Origin: Indiicoccus explosivorum | GTDB lineage: Bacteria; Bacillota; Bacilli; Bacillales_A; Planococcaceae | Assembly: GCF_002167005.1 (NCBI RefSeq) | Contig: NZ_NHTN01000034.1 | Coordinates: forward strand, 1-39,503 | Direction: 5' to 3' | DNA length: 39,503 bases | Part shown: in pieces, positions 24,411-31,573 of the stretch | How the letters are laid out: every line of letters starts with the position of its first letter | Numbering within the stretch: the first letter of the stretch is position 1 | The notes under the pieces: model-generated | Database searches by the model: none | What the model was told of the DNA's origin: nothing | The model's input: the letters and a program-made list of their open reading frames with translations, nothing else | Translations under genes and position numbers: made by a program

Positions 24411-25391
24411 TCATACTTGTCCGGAATGGGTCACATTCGTCGCAGACAAGGCGTTGCCGTCCGGATCTTCAAAACCGAATCCGCCGTGCGGCGAACCGGG
24501 AAACAAATTGAGGTCTGTCACCTTGACCCCTTGGCTTTTGAGAAATCCATGGAACTTTTCCAAGTCCCCGATATAGAAATCGACGACGCTGTGGGTGATG
24601 CCGGTATGCGAATTCACGAAACGCAGCCGGGTCGGCGCTTCCGTCTCCACCAAATAAAGTGTCGGCACCCCGATGCGGCTTCCGCCCTGAAGATGCAGCA
24701 TGGCTGAATGATCATCCTGGTACACGGCTTTCAATCCCAGAACCTGGCTGTACCACTCAACCGACTGTTTCACATCTGACACTGGGATTTCGATCGTGGC
24801 AATGCGCGGCACAATCCGCCACATGACTTCTTCTGTAAATTCAGTGCCCACTCGCTTGTTCTCTATCCGTGAATCCGCCATTTCATTCAGCAACTCCTTT
24901 TTTAATTGGGTTTTTGCCCGGCGCAGCCTGCTTTCCGCTGCACTTTGAGTGATCTGCAGCAAATCGCCGACCTCTTTTGCCGTATAGCCGGACAGATACC
25001 GCAAGATGACCGCCATTCTGTACTTCTCTTCCAAGCCATCGAGCGCTTCCCACACCAAGTCTTTTACAACTGAGTCATGGGAGGCACCCACCGGTTCGGG
25101 CATGTCGCGATCAGCCGCTGTTTCCTGCAGCCGCGCCTTTTTCCGAAAGTAATCCAAACATTGATTCCGCGTGATCGCGAGGAGCCAGTTCGGCAGACTC
25201 TGGCCTTTCTGAAGCGCCGGCAGTTTCGTCCACGCCTTCACGAACACTTCCTGGGCAATGTCTTCCGACTGGTGGATATCCCGCGTCTTGCTGAGCGCCA
25301 CTCCATAGACGAGGTTCGAATACTTCGTGACCAGCACTGAAAACGCATCATACTGCCCGTTTATCGCTTTCCTGATCAGTTCTTCATCCAT
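24411..25391 (-). CDS. ECF-type sigma factor fused to a VOC (glyoxalase-like) domain
   Basis: The 326-residue protein has sigma region 2 at about 8-85 (YSNLVYGVALSKT, then SEDIAQEVFVKAWTKL and LLAITRNQCLDYFRKKA). Region 4 is at about 115-168 (LEEKYRMAVILRYLSGYTAKE, SQ-like helix QITQSAAESRLRRA). After a linker, a VOC/bleomycin-resistance-like domain spans about 194-320 (PRIATIEIPVSDVKQSVEWY, and GGFGFEDPDGNALSATNVTH). ECF factors usually answer to a separate anti-sigma; a C-terminal VOC domain could sense a small molecule directly. No anti-sigma gene is adjacent. The ATG at 25391 has a poorly spaced AAGGAG about 17 bases upstream, so the start is less certain. It is followed by a DUF1697 gene. 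Confidence 0.88.
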   Translation of the reverse strand: MDEELIRKAINGQYDAFSVLVTKYSNLVYGVALSKTRDIHQSEDIAQEVFVKAWTKLPALQKGQSLPNWLLAITRNQCLDYFRKKARLQETAADRDMPEPVGASHDSVVKDLVWEALDGLEEKYRMAVILRYLSGYTAKEVGDLLQITQSAAESRLRRAKTQLKKELLNEMADSRIENKRVGTEFTEEVMWRIVPRIATIEIPVSDVKQSVEWYSQVLGLKAVYQDDHSAMLHLQGGSRIGVPTLYLVETEAPTRLRFVNSHTGITHSVVDFYIGDLEKFHGFLKSQGVKVTDLNLFPGSPHGGFGFEDPDGNALSATNVTHSGQV

Positions 25392-25468
25392 TCGCTTCTC
25401 TACCGCCCCTCTCCTTACTACAGACGTCAGGCAATTAAGATTTCGGTCATGCGGATGTAAAAAAGCTT

Positions 25469-25573
25469 AAATTTCCGGGCGGAATGAGTCTATTCGCCGA
25501 CATACAAGTTTTGTTCACTGAAACAGGCGGCCTGTTCACCCAAACTCTATTCCTATTCGCCAGCAATCGGAAA
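25469..25573. repeat. Degenerate 21-bp-period array
   Basis: The words CTATTCGCC (25490), TTGTTCACT (25511), CTGTTCACC (25532) and CTATTCGCC (25553) are spaced exactly 21 bases apart. A weaker unit starts at 25469. On the minus strand one open frame reads heptads with ANR, VNR, VNK, ANR at the same place. No ribosome binding site supports translation. It lies between the sigma-VOC and GNAT genes and has the same period as the array at 1-117, but an unrelated core. Confidence 0.7.
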
Positions 25574-25590
25574 GCTCCTTCAAAAAAGAA

Positions 25591-25618
25591 TAAAAAAAGA
25601 CAGTGCCGGCACACTGCC
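25591..25618 (-). terminator. Terminator of the GNAT gene
   Basis: CAGTG (25601-25605) and CACTG (25612-25616), within a GC-rich context, are followed on the minus strand by a run of seven T. Confidence 0.75.
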
Positions 25619-25634
25619 TTTTCAGGTTGTCTGA

Positions 25635-26042
25635 TCATCTGTTTTTTGGCTCCCGGTACATGCCGATGGAAAACTTTTTGAAGCCCAGTGTCTCATAGTA
25701 CGATTCCAGCGACTCGACGCACATCAATTGGGCGATGACGCCGTTCGATTCACATTGGTCGATCAGCCGGCGCATGAGCTGCTTTCCAATGCCCCGCTTC
25801 TGAAAAGCGGGATGCACGCCGACGCCGCAGATGACGCCTGTGATGACCCCATCCGAGATGATCCGGCCCGTCCCGACCAGCCGATCCCCTTCATAAGCAT
25901 AGAGCACATGCCAGCTTTGGCGGCACATCCGCTCCAAATCGGCGGTTGTTAAGCCAAGCGAATTCCAGTCCAGCGCTTCGTATAACGCATGAACGGCGCC
26001 AAAATCTGCAGGTGAATCTGCGGTAATCCGGATTGTGGTCAT
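25635..26042 (-). CDS. GNAT-family N-acetyltransferase
   Basis: This 135-residue acetyl-CoA-dependent acetyltransferase has strand-four ICGVGVHPAFQKRGIGKQLM, containing the pyrophosphate-binding Q/R-x-x-G-x-G/A pattern, and a C-terminal LESYYETLGFKKF typical of GNAT folds. The substrate is unknown. The start ATG at 26042 has GGAGC about 10 bases upstream. It is monocistronic. Confidence 0.88.
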   Translation of the reverse strand: MTTIRITADSPADFGAVHALYEALDWNSLGLTTADLERMCRQSWHVLYAYEGDRLVGTGRIISDGVITGVICGVGVHPAFQKRGIGKQLMRRLIDQCESNGVIAQLMCVESLESYYETLGFKKFSIGMYREPKNR

Positions 26043-26150
26043 CGCGGTTTCAGCTCCAGTCCGTTATGGATTTCGTTTCATTCCAATAGAGGGAAGCTGA
26101 AGAGACAGCGCTCCCACTTGCTTTCATTCTGGAAATAAATTTAGCCTTCT

Positions 26151-26630
26151 TCAAACGGTTAAATCATTCTCGGACTTCAGTTCAATCGCGTTATGCAGCA
26201 GTTTCTGAAGCGTCCCGGCAAAAACAGCAATCACAAGTGACGCGAAAATGACGACCATGCCAATCAAAACGCCGGGTGTATCATCCACTGCCGTGAGCAG
26301 GTACAGGACCGGCAATTCCAATATGAATAATCCGATGATGATGACGGCGCAGTACTTGATCGTCTTCAATGAGTTGACAGCCGCTTCCGAGAATGCCTCG
26401 TTTTTATCAATATAGTTGAGCAGCTTCAGCGTCTGAATGAGCGCGATGACAAACGGAATCATCGCAAGATACATGCCGACCAGCAACGGATACTGTATGG
26501 GCTCAAGCTCCGGGAGCGCCCAATACCGGGAATTGGGATCAAATCGGGAAAAGCCGTAAATACAGACTGCTAGCGCCGGAAGCCCAATAAGATATATCAC
26601 AAACTTCAAAAAGAATGTTTCCCGCTTCAC
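26151..26630 (-). CDS. DUF2975 membrane protein, copy B
   Basis: This roughly 159-residue protein has four membrane helices and matches DUF2975 (B. subtilis YoaS type). It is a paralogue of the gene at 26910-27389: both open with VK-x-ET-FLK and end in the identical ...ELKSENDLTV or IKSENDLTV tail. GTG codons occur at 26639 and 26630; GAGGTG upstream favours 26630, and the paralogue shows the same arrangement. It is the last gene of a three-gene operon with an XRE regulator in the middle. Function unknown. Confidence 0.85.
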   Translation of the reverse strand: MKRETFFLKFVIYLIGLPALAVCIYGFSRFDPNSRYWALPELEPIQYPLLVGMYLAMIPFVIALIQTLKLLNYIDKNEAFSEAAVNSLKTIKYCAVIIIGLFILELPVLYLLTAVDDTPGVLIGMVVIFASLVIAVFAGTLQKLLHNAIELKSENDLTV

Positions 26631-26645
26631 GCTAAACACCTCACT

Positions 26646-26900
26646 TTATTTTCTTTCAGCCGCATTTACATTTTTCCCTGTAACTTCATCCTCTGTATCT
26701 TGCCGGTATTCCAAAATGTCTCCGGGCTGGCAGTCCAATGCCCGGCAGATCGCTTCGAGCGTCGAAAACCGGACCGCTTTCGCTTTGCCATTTTTCAGGA
26801 TCGATAAATTCGCCATTGTAATGCCGACCCGCTCCGACAATTCGGTGACGCTCATTTTGCGTTTCGCCAGCATGACATCGATGTTTATAATAATCGCCAT
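26646..26900 (-). CDS. XRE-family HTH regulator, YozG-like
   Basis: This 84-residue Cro/C1-type regulator has the helix-turn-helix SVTELSERVGITMANLSILKNGKA followed by STLEAICRALDCQPGDILEY, as in YozG. Such proteins are habitually encoded with DUF2975 membrane proteins. The start at 26900 has GAGGTG upstream. Here it is sandwiched between two DUF2975 paralogues with gaps of 9 and about 15 bases. It probably regulates the operon through the TTATCGA boxes at 27438-27486. Confidence 0.9.
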   Translation of the reverse strand: MAIIINIDVMLAKRKMSVTELSERVGITMANLSILKNGKAKAVRFSTLEAICRALDCQPGDILEYRQDTEDEVTGKNVNAAERK

Positions 26901-26909
26901 ATTTTCACC

Positions 26910-27389
26910 TCAGACCGTTAAATCGTTTTCCGATTTTATTTCGATGGCATTCGCTAAAAGCTTTTGCAGCACCGCGGCGAATACCGCAATCACGATAGGT
27001 GCGAAGATCAGCACCATGCCGATCAGGACAACCCCCGGCGCATCATCCCGGTCACCGACGAGAAAAAAGAATGGCATACTGAGCACATACAGGCCGCTGA
27101 TCGCCCCCGCACACCGCTTGATATTCCGGAGTGCCCGCACCGATCGTTCCGAGAACGCGTTGTTGCGGTCGATATAATGGAGCAGCCGGAACGTCTGGTA
27201 TAGCGCGATGAAAAACGGAATCGCCGACAGGTACATCGCCGCCAGGATGGGATAAAGGAGGTTCGCGTATTCCCAGTCACTCGTCATGGTGTCCCGGATC
27301 AGCCATGGCAGCAAAAATACACACGCCGCAATAACCGGGAGAGCCAGCAGAATGACGGTCAGTTTTAAAAAGAGTGTTTCCCCTTTCAC
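26910..27389 (-). CDS. DUF2975 membrane protein, copy A
   Basis: This roughly 159-residue, four-helix protein is the first gene of the DUF2975-XRE-DUF2975 operon. Its helices one and four and the C-terminal NAIEIKSENDLTV match copy B, so a tandem duplication around or including the regulator is likely. GTG codons at 27398 and 27389 are possible starts; GAGGTG 6 bases before the latter decides for 27389. Function unknown. Confidence 0.85.
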   Translation of the reverse strand: MKGETLFLKLTVILLALPVIAACVFLLPWLIRDTMTSDWEYANLLYPILAAMYLSAIPFFIALYQTFRLLHYIDRNNAFSERSVRALRNIKRCAGAISGLYVLSMPFFFLVGDRDDAPGVVLIGMVLIFAPIVIAVFAAVLQKLLANAIEIKSENDLTV

Positions 27390-27437
27390 AGAAGGCACCT
27401 CGTTTCAGTTGATTTCAATTAAAATTTACCACGGTTT

Positions 27438-27486
27438 TTATCGAATATCAATACATAATTATCGATTTATTTGCCGTATTTATCGA
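27438..27486 (-). promoter_or_regulatory. Three phased TTATCGA boxes upstream of the DUF2975-XRE operon
   Basis: TTATCGA begins at 27438, 27459 and 27480, exactly 21 bases (two helical turns) apart in an AT-rich region 49 bases upstream of the operon start. A protein such as the operon's XRE regulator could bind all three on one face of the DNA. The same 21-base period also occurs in the two intergenic arrays of the window, so a decayed repeat is the alternative. Confidence 0.5.
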
Positions 27487-27500
27487 AAAAACGGAACCGC

Positions 27501-27544
27501 AAAAAAGCGCCGCCGGCTCCCTCCGCGGGAACCGGCAGCGCTTT
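27501..27544 (-). terminator. Terminator of the RlmI-like/63-aa operon
   Basis: A GC-rich stem (AAAGCGC-GCCGG against CCGGC-GCGCTTT, 27505-27544) is followed on the minus strand by TTTTTTG. It lies about 50 bases past the stop of the 63-residue gene. Confidence 0.8.
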
Positions 27545-27592
27545 ACGCATTCCTTTTTCCAGAGCATCCTGTTCTAGGCCAGCAGGCGGCAA

Positions 27593-27784
27593 TCATTTAT
27601 GCAGCCGGTCGAGTTCCTGGTACGCCTTCATGTACGGACCTTCATCGGCCACCGCCGAATGGTACAGCGCTTTGATCGCGCGGTTCTTCTCCAAGCCCAT
27701 GTCGGACTTCAGTTTTTTCAATTCGTCGTGCAGTTCCCTGTGCTCGTTGATCAGTTTCGTCATGGACTTTTTGTTGTATTTCAT
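27593..27784 (-). CDS. Small hypothetical helical protein
   Basis: This 63-residue, highly charged, helical protein (MKYNKKSMTKLINEHRELHD...) has no known family that I recognise. It is well supported by AGGAGGTGG before the ATG at 27784. It begins 11 bases after the stop of the RlmI-like gene, so it is co-transcribed. A role linked to the ribosome is possible from context only. Confidence 0.65.
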   Translation of the reverse strand: MKYNKKSMTKLINEHRELHDELKKLKSDMGLEKNRAIKALYHSAVADEGPYMKAYQELDRLHK

Positions 27785-27795
27785 CGTTCCACCTC

Positions 27796-28992
27796 CTATT
27801 TCATCACCCGGATGAACACCACTTTCAAATAATTGAATTCGGGATAACGTTCCGGGAACACGAAATCTTCCGGCAGCTGATGCTCTTCTGTGATCTTGTA
27901 GCGGGTTTCCGTCTCCGTGAATGCTTTATGGATGAAGGACTTGAACTTCTTCATGCTGAAGCTCGCGTTGTTCGTCGAAGCGATGATCAGGCCGTCATCG
28001 CTCGTGATTTTCAGCGTATCCTTCAAGAGCTTCGGATAGTCCTTCGACGTGCTGAACGTTTTCTTCTTCGTGCGCGCGAAGCTCGGCGGATCGAGTACGA
28101 CCACATCGAACTTCAGCCCATGGCGCGCCGCGTAGCCGAAGTAATCGAAAACGTCCATCACCTTGATGTCCTGCGCCTCAAAATCGATGCCGTTGACCGC
28201 GAACTGTTCGATCGTCTTCGGGAGGCTCCGTTTCGCGAGATCCACACTTGTCGTCCGTGTCGCCCCGCCGAGGAGGGCCGCGACGGAAAACGCGCCGGTG
28301 TACGAGAACGTGTTCAGCACCGACTTCCCGGACGCGTAGTCATCACGCAGCGCTTTCCGGACATTCCGCTGATCGAGGAAAATCCCGGTCATCGCCCCAT
28401 CATTCAAATCCACGGCGAAATTCATGCCGTTTTCTTGGACGAGCAGCGGAAACTCGCCCCGTTCACCGGAAACGTAGTCGTCCTGCTCCACATACTGCCC
28501 GTCCGTATTGAAGCGCAGTTTTTCATAAATGCCGCGGGGTTCCGCCACTTCGGCCAGCGCTTCATACACCGCTTCCCGGAAAGAATAGATTCCTTCGCTG
28601 TACCAGCTCACCATGCAGAAGCCGGCATAGAAGTCGACGGTCAGACCGCCGATGCCGTCCCCTTCCCCATTGAACAAACGGAACGCTGTCGTATCCGCCG
28701 ACGCGTCGAAAGCCGTCCGCTTCGCCCGCGCTTGCCTGAACTTCCCCGCGAAAAAGCGGCTGTCGATTTTCTCGCTTTCCTTGCGGCTCAGCACCCAGCC
28801 GATGCCTTTGTTCTGGATGCCATAATACCCCGTCGCGATATAGCCGCCGCTTTCATCCGTCAGCCGCAGGACGGCCCCTTCCTGCGGCGGCGCTGCCGTT
28901 CCGGTGACCGCGTCCTTTAAAATTAGCGGATAGCCTGATTTGATCTTTTTCGCCGCTGCCGGTTTCAGCTGCATTTCTGCCGACTGTCTCAT
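27796..28992 (-). CDS. Class I rRNA methyltransferase, RlmI-like
   Basis: This 398-residue protein has an N-terminal PUA-type RNA-binding domain (about 5-80, with a GYYGIQNKGIGWVLS stretch) and a C-terminal Rossmann methyltransferase domain. SVLNTFSYTGAFSVAALLGG is motif I and LDPPSFARTKKKTF is motif IV. RlmI methylates a cytosine in 23S rRNA (m5C); Firmicutes relatives such as YwbD are less studied. The start at 28992 has AAGGGTG upstream and is preferred to a start 33 bases further up. It is the first gene of a two-gene operon. Confidence 0.88.
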   Translation of the reverse strand: MRQSAEMQLKPAAAKKIKSGYPLILKDAVTGTAAPPQEGAVLRLTDESGGYIATGYYGIQNKGIGWVLSRKESEKIDSRFFAGKFRQARAKRTAFDASADTTAFRLFNGEGDGIGGLTVDFYAGFCMVSWYSEGIYSFREAVYEALAEVAEPRGIYEKLRFNTDGQYVEQDDYVSGERGEFPLLVQENGMNFAVDLNDGAMTGIFLDQRNVRKALRDDYASGKSVLNTFSYTGAFSVAALLGGATRTTSVDLAKRSLPKTIEQFAVNGIDFEAQDIKVMDVFDYFGYAARHGLKFDVVVLDPPSFARTKKKTFSTSKDYPKLLKDTLKITSDDGLIIASTNNASFSMKKFKSFIHKAFTETETRYKITEEHQLPEDFVFPERYPEFNYLKVVFIRVMK

Positions 28993-29044
28993 TACGTCAC
29001 CCTTACTGTCATGTAGTCTTTCCATTATGGCATGTACACCGCCA

Positions 29045-29092
29045 AAAGCAAAAACCGGGCGGACGATCCATCCGTAAATGGATCACCTGCCC
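29045..29092 (-). terminator. Terminator of the LURP-one gene
   Basis: On the minus strand GGGC...GATCCAT and ATGGATC...GCCC form a long imperfect stem followed by GGTTTTTGCTTTTGG. Confidence 0.75.
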
Positions 29093-29123
29093 TGTTGCCT
29101 TTTGCATACCGGTGCCCATCCGT

Positions 29124-29603
29124 TCAAGCCGCCGCCTGATCCGCTTTTACGCAATCGATCGCAACGGCGATGGCGATCAAGACCGTCTCCATTTCATCGT
29201 CCAGCACCTGTATGCGGTAACTGTCACCCCAAGTGAACCATTCCTTGCTAACGCTGCCGGCCACTCTTCCATGCCGGAGCACTTGGAAATCCATGTCCCA
29301 CCAATTGCCGCTCACTTCGATGCCGGCTGCATCGATCGTATAGCGCGCCTTCAGGAACGAAAATTCTTTCTTGATGGTCAGCACGTTCCGTCCGTTCGCC
29401 TCGACAAAGAACTTCGGCAGGAAACTGAACGTCTTTTTCGTGATGAGCGCGACTTCCTTCCTCGCCGTATCCAAAATCGTGAATGTCTTCGGAATCCGCA
29501 TGAGACTGCCTTCCACGTAATAGGCATCCTGCTGATCCTGGTCTTTTACGGTGAACTTGCCGTTTAGGCTGAGCACTTTCTGTTTTATATACAGTTCTTT
29601 CAA
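29124..29603 (-). CDS. LURP-one-related (scramblase-like) protein, YxjI type
   Basis: This 159-residue LOR/tubby-like beta-barrel protein has the family pattern ELYIKQKVLSLNGKFTVKD, YYVEGSLMRIPKTFTILD, and the hydrophobic C-terminal helix VLIAIAVAIDCVKADQ. Its function in bacteria is unknown. The start is a TTG at 29603 directly after GGAGGGGGG; an ATG 54 bases upstream in frame has no site. The length matches the family. It is monocistronic, with its own terminator. Confidence 0.88.
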   Translation of the reverse strand: MKELYIKQKVLSLNGKFTVKDQDQQDAYYVEGSLMRIPKTFTILDTARKEVALITKKTFSFLPKFFVEANGRNVLTIKKEFSFLKARYTIDAAGIEVSGNWWDMDFQVLRHGRVAGSVSKEWFTWGDSYRIQVLDDEMETVLIAIAVAIDCVKADQAAA

Positions 29604-29689
29604 AACGCCGCCCCCCTCCGTGTCTTTATTCATTTTCAGTCTGTTCCAGTATATCACGGTCCAGGTTTTCTTCAGTCTTGCCGGACGAA

Positions 29690-29739
29690 AAGGAGCCGTC
29701 CGGAAAACCGCAGAAAACGGCTTCCACAGACAGCTCCTT
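29690..29739 (-). terminator. Hairpin after the YhgE-like gene
   Basis: AAGGAGCCGTC (29690-29700) pairs, with one G-U, with GACAGCTCCTT (29729-29739). An inner CCG...CGG stem lies between. It is followed on the minus strand by a short T-run. Confidence 0.65.
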
Positions 29740-29777
29740 ATTTATTTCACCCGTTGGCTGACGTCTTTTTCATCCGT

Positions 29778-31571
29778 TCAGCCGGCGAATTTGAAGAGAT
29801 CCAATAGCCGCGACCAGAAGGTCTTCTTTTCTTCGGCCGGTTTCTTCGCCGTTTCAGTTTCTTCCAATTCAATGCTTTCCGTCTGGAAGACGAATTGGAC
29901 GGAACCGATGTTGTCATTTTCAACGGATACGAACGATTCCGCCTGGAAATCGGATTTATCGTATTCCGCCATCATGCTGTCGACTTCCTGCTGCATCTGG
30001 CCCGGCAAGTCGCCGGTGGCTGCTTTCAGCTCACCTGTCCCTTCATGGAGACGGGAAGCGCCCGCTTCCAGCTCGCCTGCGCCGGCTTCAAGTTGACCGA
30101 TGCCTTCATGCAGTTCTTTATACGAACCGGCGAGCTGACCGACACCGCTTGTATATTCCTTAAGACCGGCGTGGAATTCCCCGTACTTCGCCGTCAGCTC
30201 ACTGATGCCTTGCCGGAGCTGGCCGAACGACTGTCCGGCGTCCGGTCCATCAAGTGTTTCCGACAAGCCGCCCGCCATGTTTTCCAGACTGCCGGCCATC
30301 GAAGCAAGTGATCCTGACGCTTCTGTCAGCGCGCCATCCATCGACTGGAACGCTTCACGTACAGCCGCATATGTCTCTTTTGCCGCCTGTGCCGCCGTAT
30401 ACGTTTCCGTGAGATTGCCGACGACCGTTTCATCCGCACCGCTCGCGTAAAGTTCTTGAATCTGCTGTTCTGTGATCGCATAATCCGGAATGGCAGCCAT
30501 CGCCTGGTCCAGAGACTGATAAGCCGCCTGGTGGGTGCTGTTCAGCACATCCAGACCCGACGCCGCTTCGCGGAGACCCGACGCGATTTCCCGGATTCCC
30601 CCGCTCAGCTCCTGCAGCCGGCTGATGTCCATATCCGCCGGTTCCGCGCTGAGCGCGCTGTTCATCGACTGAAGCGCCTCCTTTATTCCTCCTGAGGCAT
30701 GGAAAAGTTCACCGGACGATGCAGACAGCGATGTCACCCCGTCCCGGTAATCGGCGGAACCGGCATGCAAATCTGCCGCACCGTCATGGAGTGATGCGAT
30801 GCCTTCCTTCAGCCCGCCGACCCCGTTATGGATTTCCCCGATACCGTCCGACAGTGCCTGCATATCGCCGGCCATACCGCCAAGTTCCGGCGCCTCGATC
30901 GGCAGTGCAGATGGCACAGCCGACAGACTGATGCCGCCGAACTCGAGCTCCTCGACATCCGCTTCGACCACAAGTTCCTTCTCCTGCTCTGGCATGACGG
31001 TAAAGGTCACTTGCCGGTCGCGTCCGGCGTTGGCAATCATGCCGGCCGGTGCGGTGATGTTGCGGTAACGCTCCGTATCCAGCGCAAGTGAGATCTGCAG
31101 CAAATAATTTTCGAAGAATACCGGGTCGACTCCGTCATTCGCTTCCGTTTCGATCCCGATCCGGAGATGCCCGTCGCGGCCGGCCAATTCATCCGGCGCG
31201 ATTTCCTCTCCGTCGAGCTCATAGGTCACGGTGAAATCCCACGGCAGCGGTTCATCCGGCAAGTTGCCCTGATAGTAGAACTTCCCTTCAGGAGCCGTGA
31301 ATTCAACCGTCTCCCCGTCCCGGCGGATCTCGGATGTATCGGTCAAGTTCCGGACGGCCGTGTACGGGCCGTAATCCGTGATGAGTCCCGCTTCTTCGAC
31401 GTCGAATATGTTCACGATGTAACTTTCAATCATGTCTCCGCCAGCAGTCAAGTTCGCATAGACAACTTCATCTTTCGAAGCGAACACCCCTGTATCGGCG
31501 GACACCTGCAGACCCGGCACGGCGATGACCGCCGCAGCCATAGCCGGCAGCACTTTTTTCATGTTTCCCAT
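29778..31571 (-). CDS. Secreted YhgE/Pip-like coiled protein, partner of the MMPL exporter
   Basis: The 597-residue protein has a signal peptide (KKVLPAMAAAVIAVPGLQVS), a beta-rich N-terminal region (about 25-225) and a long helical region (about 230-560). The helical region is built of YhgE/Pip-like repeats (GIGEIHNGVGGLKEGIASLH, GIGQLEAGAGELEAGASRL). There is no clear C-terminal membrane helix. The ATG at 31571 follows the stop of the MMPL gene by two bases, with GGAG 8 bases upstream, so the two are translationally coupled. It may extend the exporter outside the membrane, as YhgE proteins do with type VII or lipid exporters. The role is inferred. Confidence 0.8.
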   Translation of the reverse strand: MGNMKKVLPAMAAAVIAVPGLQVSADTGVFASKDEVVYANLTAGGDMIESYIVNIFDVEEAGLITDYGPYTAVRNLTDTSEIRRDGETVEFTAPEGKFYYQGNLPDEPLPWDFTVTYELDGEEIAPDELAGRDGHLRIGIETEANDGVDPVFFENYLLQISLALDTERYRNITAPAGMIANAGRDRQVTFTVMPEQEKELVVEADVEELEFGGISLSAVPSALPIEAPELGGMAGDMQALSDGIGEIHNGVGGLKEGIASLHDGAADLHAGSADYRDGVTSLSASSGELFHASGGIKEALQSMNSALSAEPADMDISRLQELSGGIREIASGLREAASGLDVLNSTHQAAYQSLDQAMAAIPDYAITEQQIQELYASGADETVVGNLTETYTAAQAAKETYAAVREAFQSMDGALTEASGSLASMAGSLENMAGGLSETLDGPDAGQSFGQLRQGISELTAKYGEFHAGLKEYTSGVGQLAGSYKELHEGIGQLEAGAGELEAGASRLHEGTGELKAATGDLPGQMQQEVDSMMAEYDKSDFQAESFVSVENDNIGSVQFVFQTESIELEETETAKKPAEEKKTFWSRLLDLFKFAG

Positions 31572-31573
31572 CC

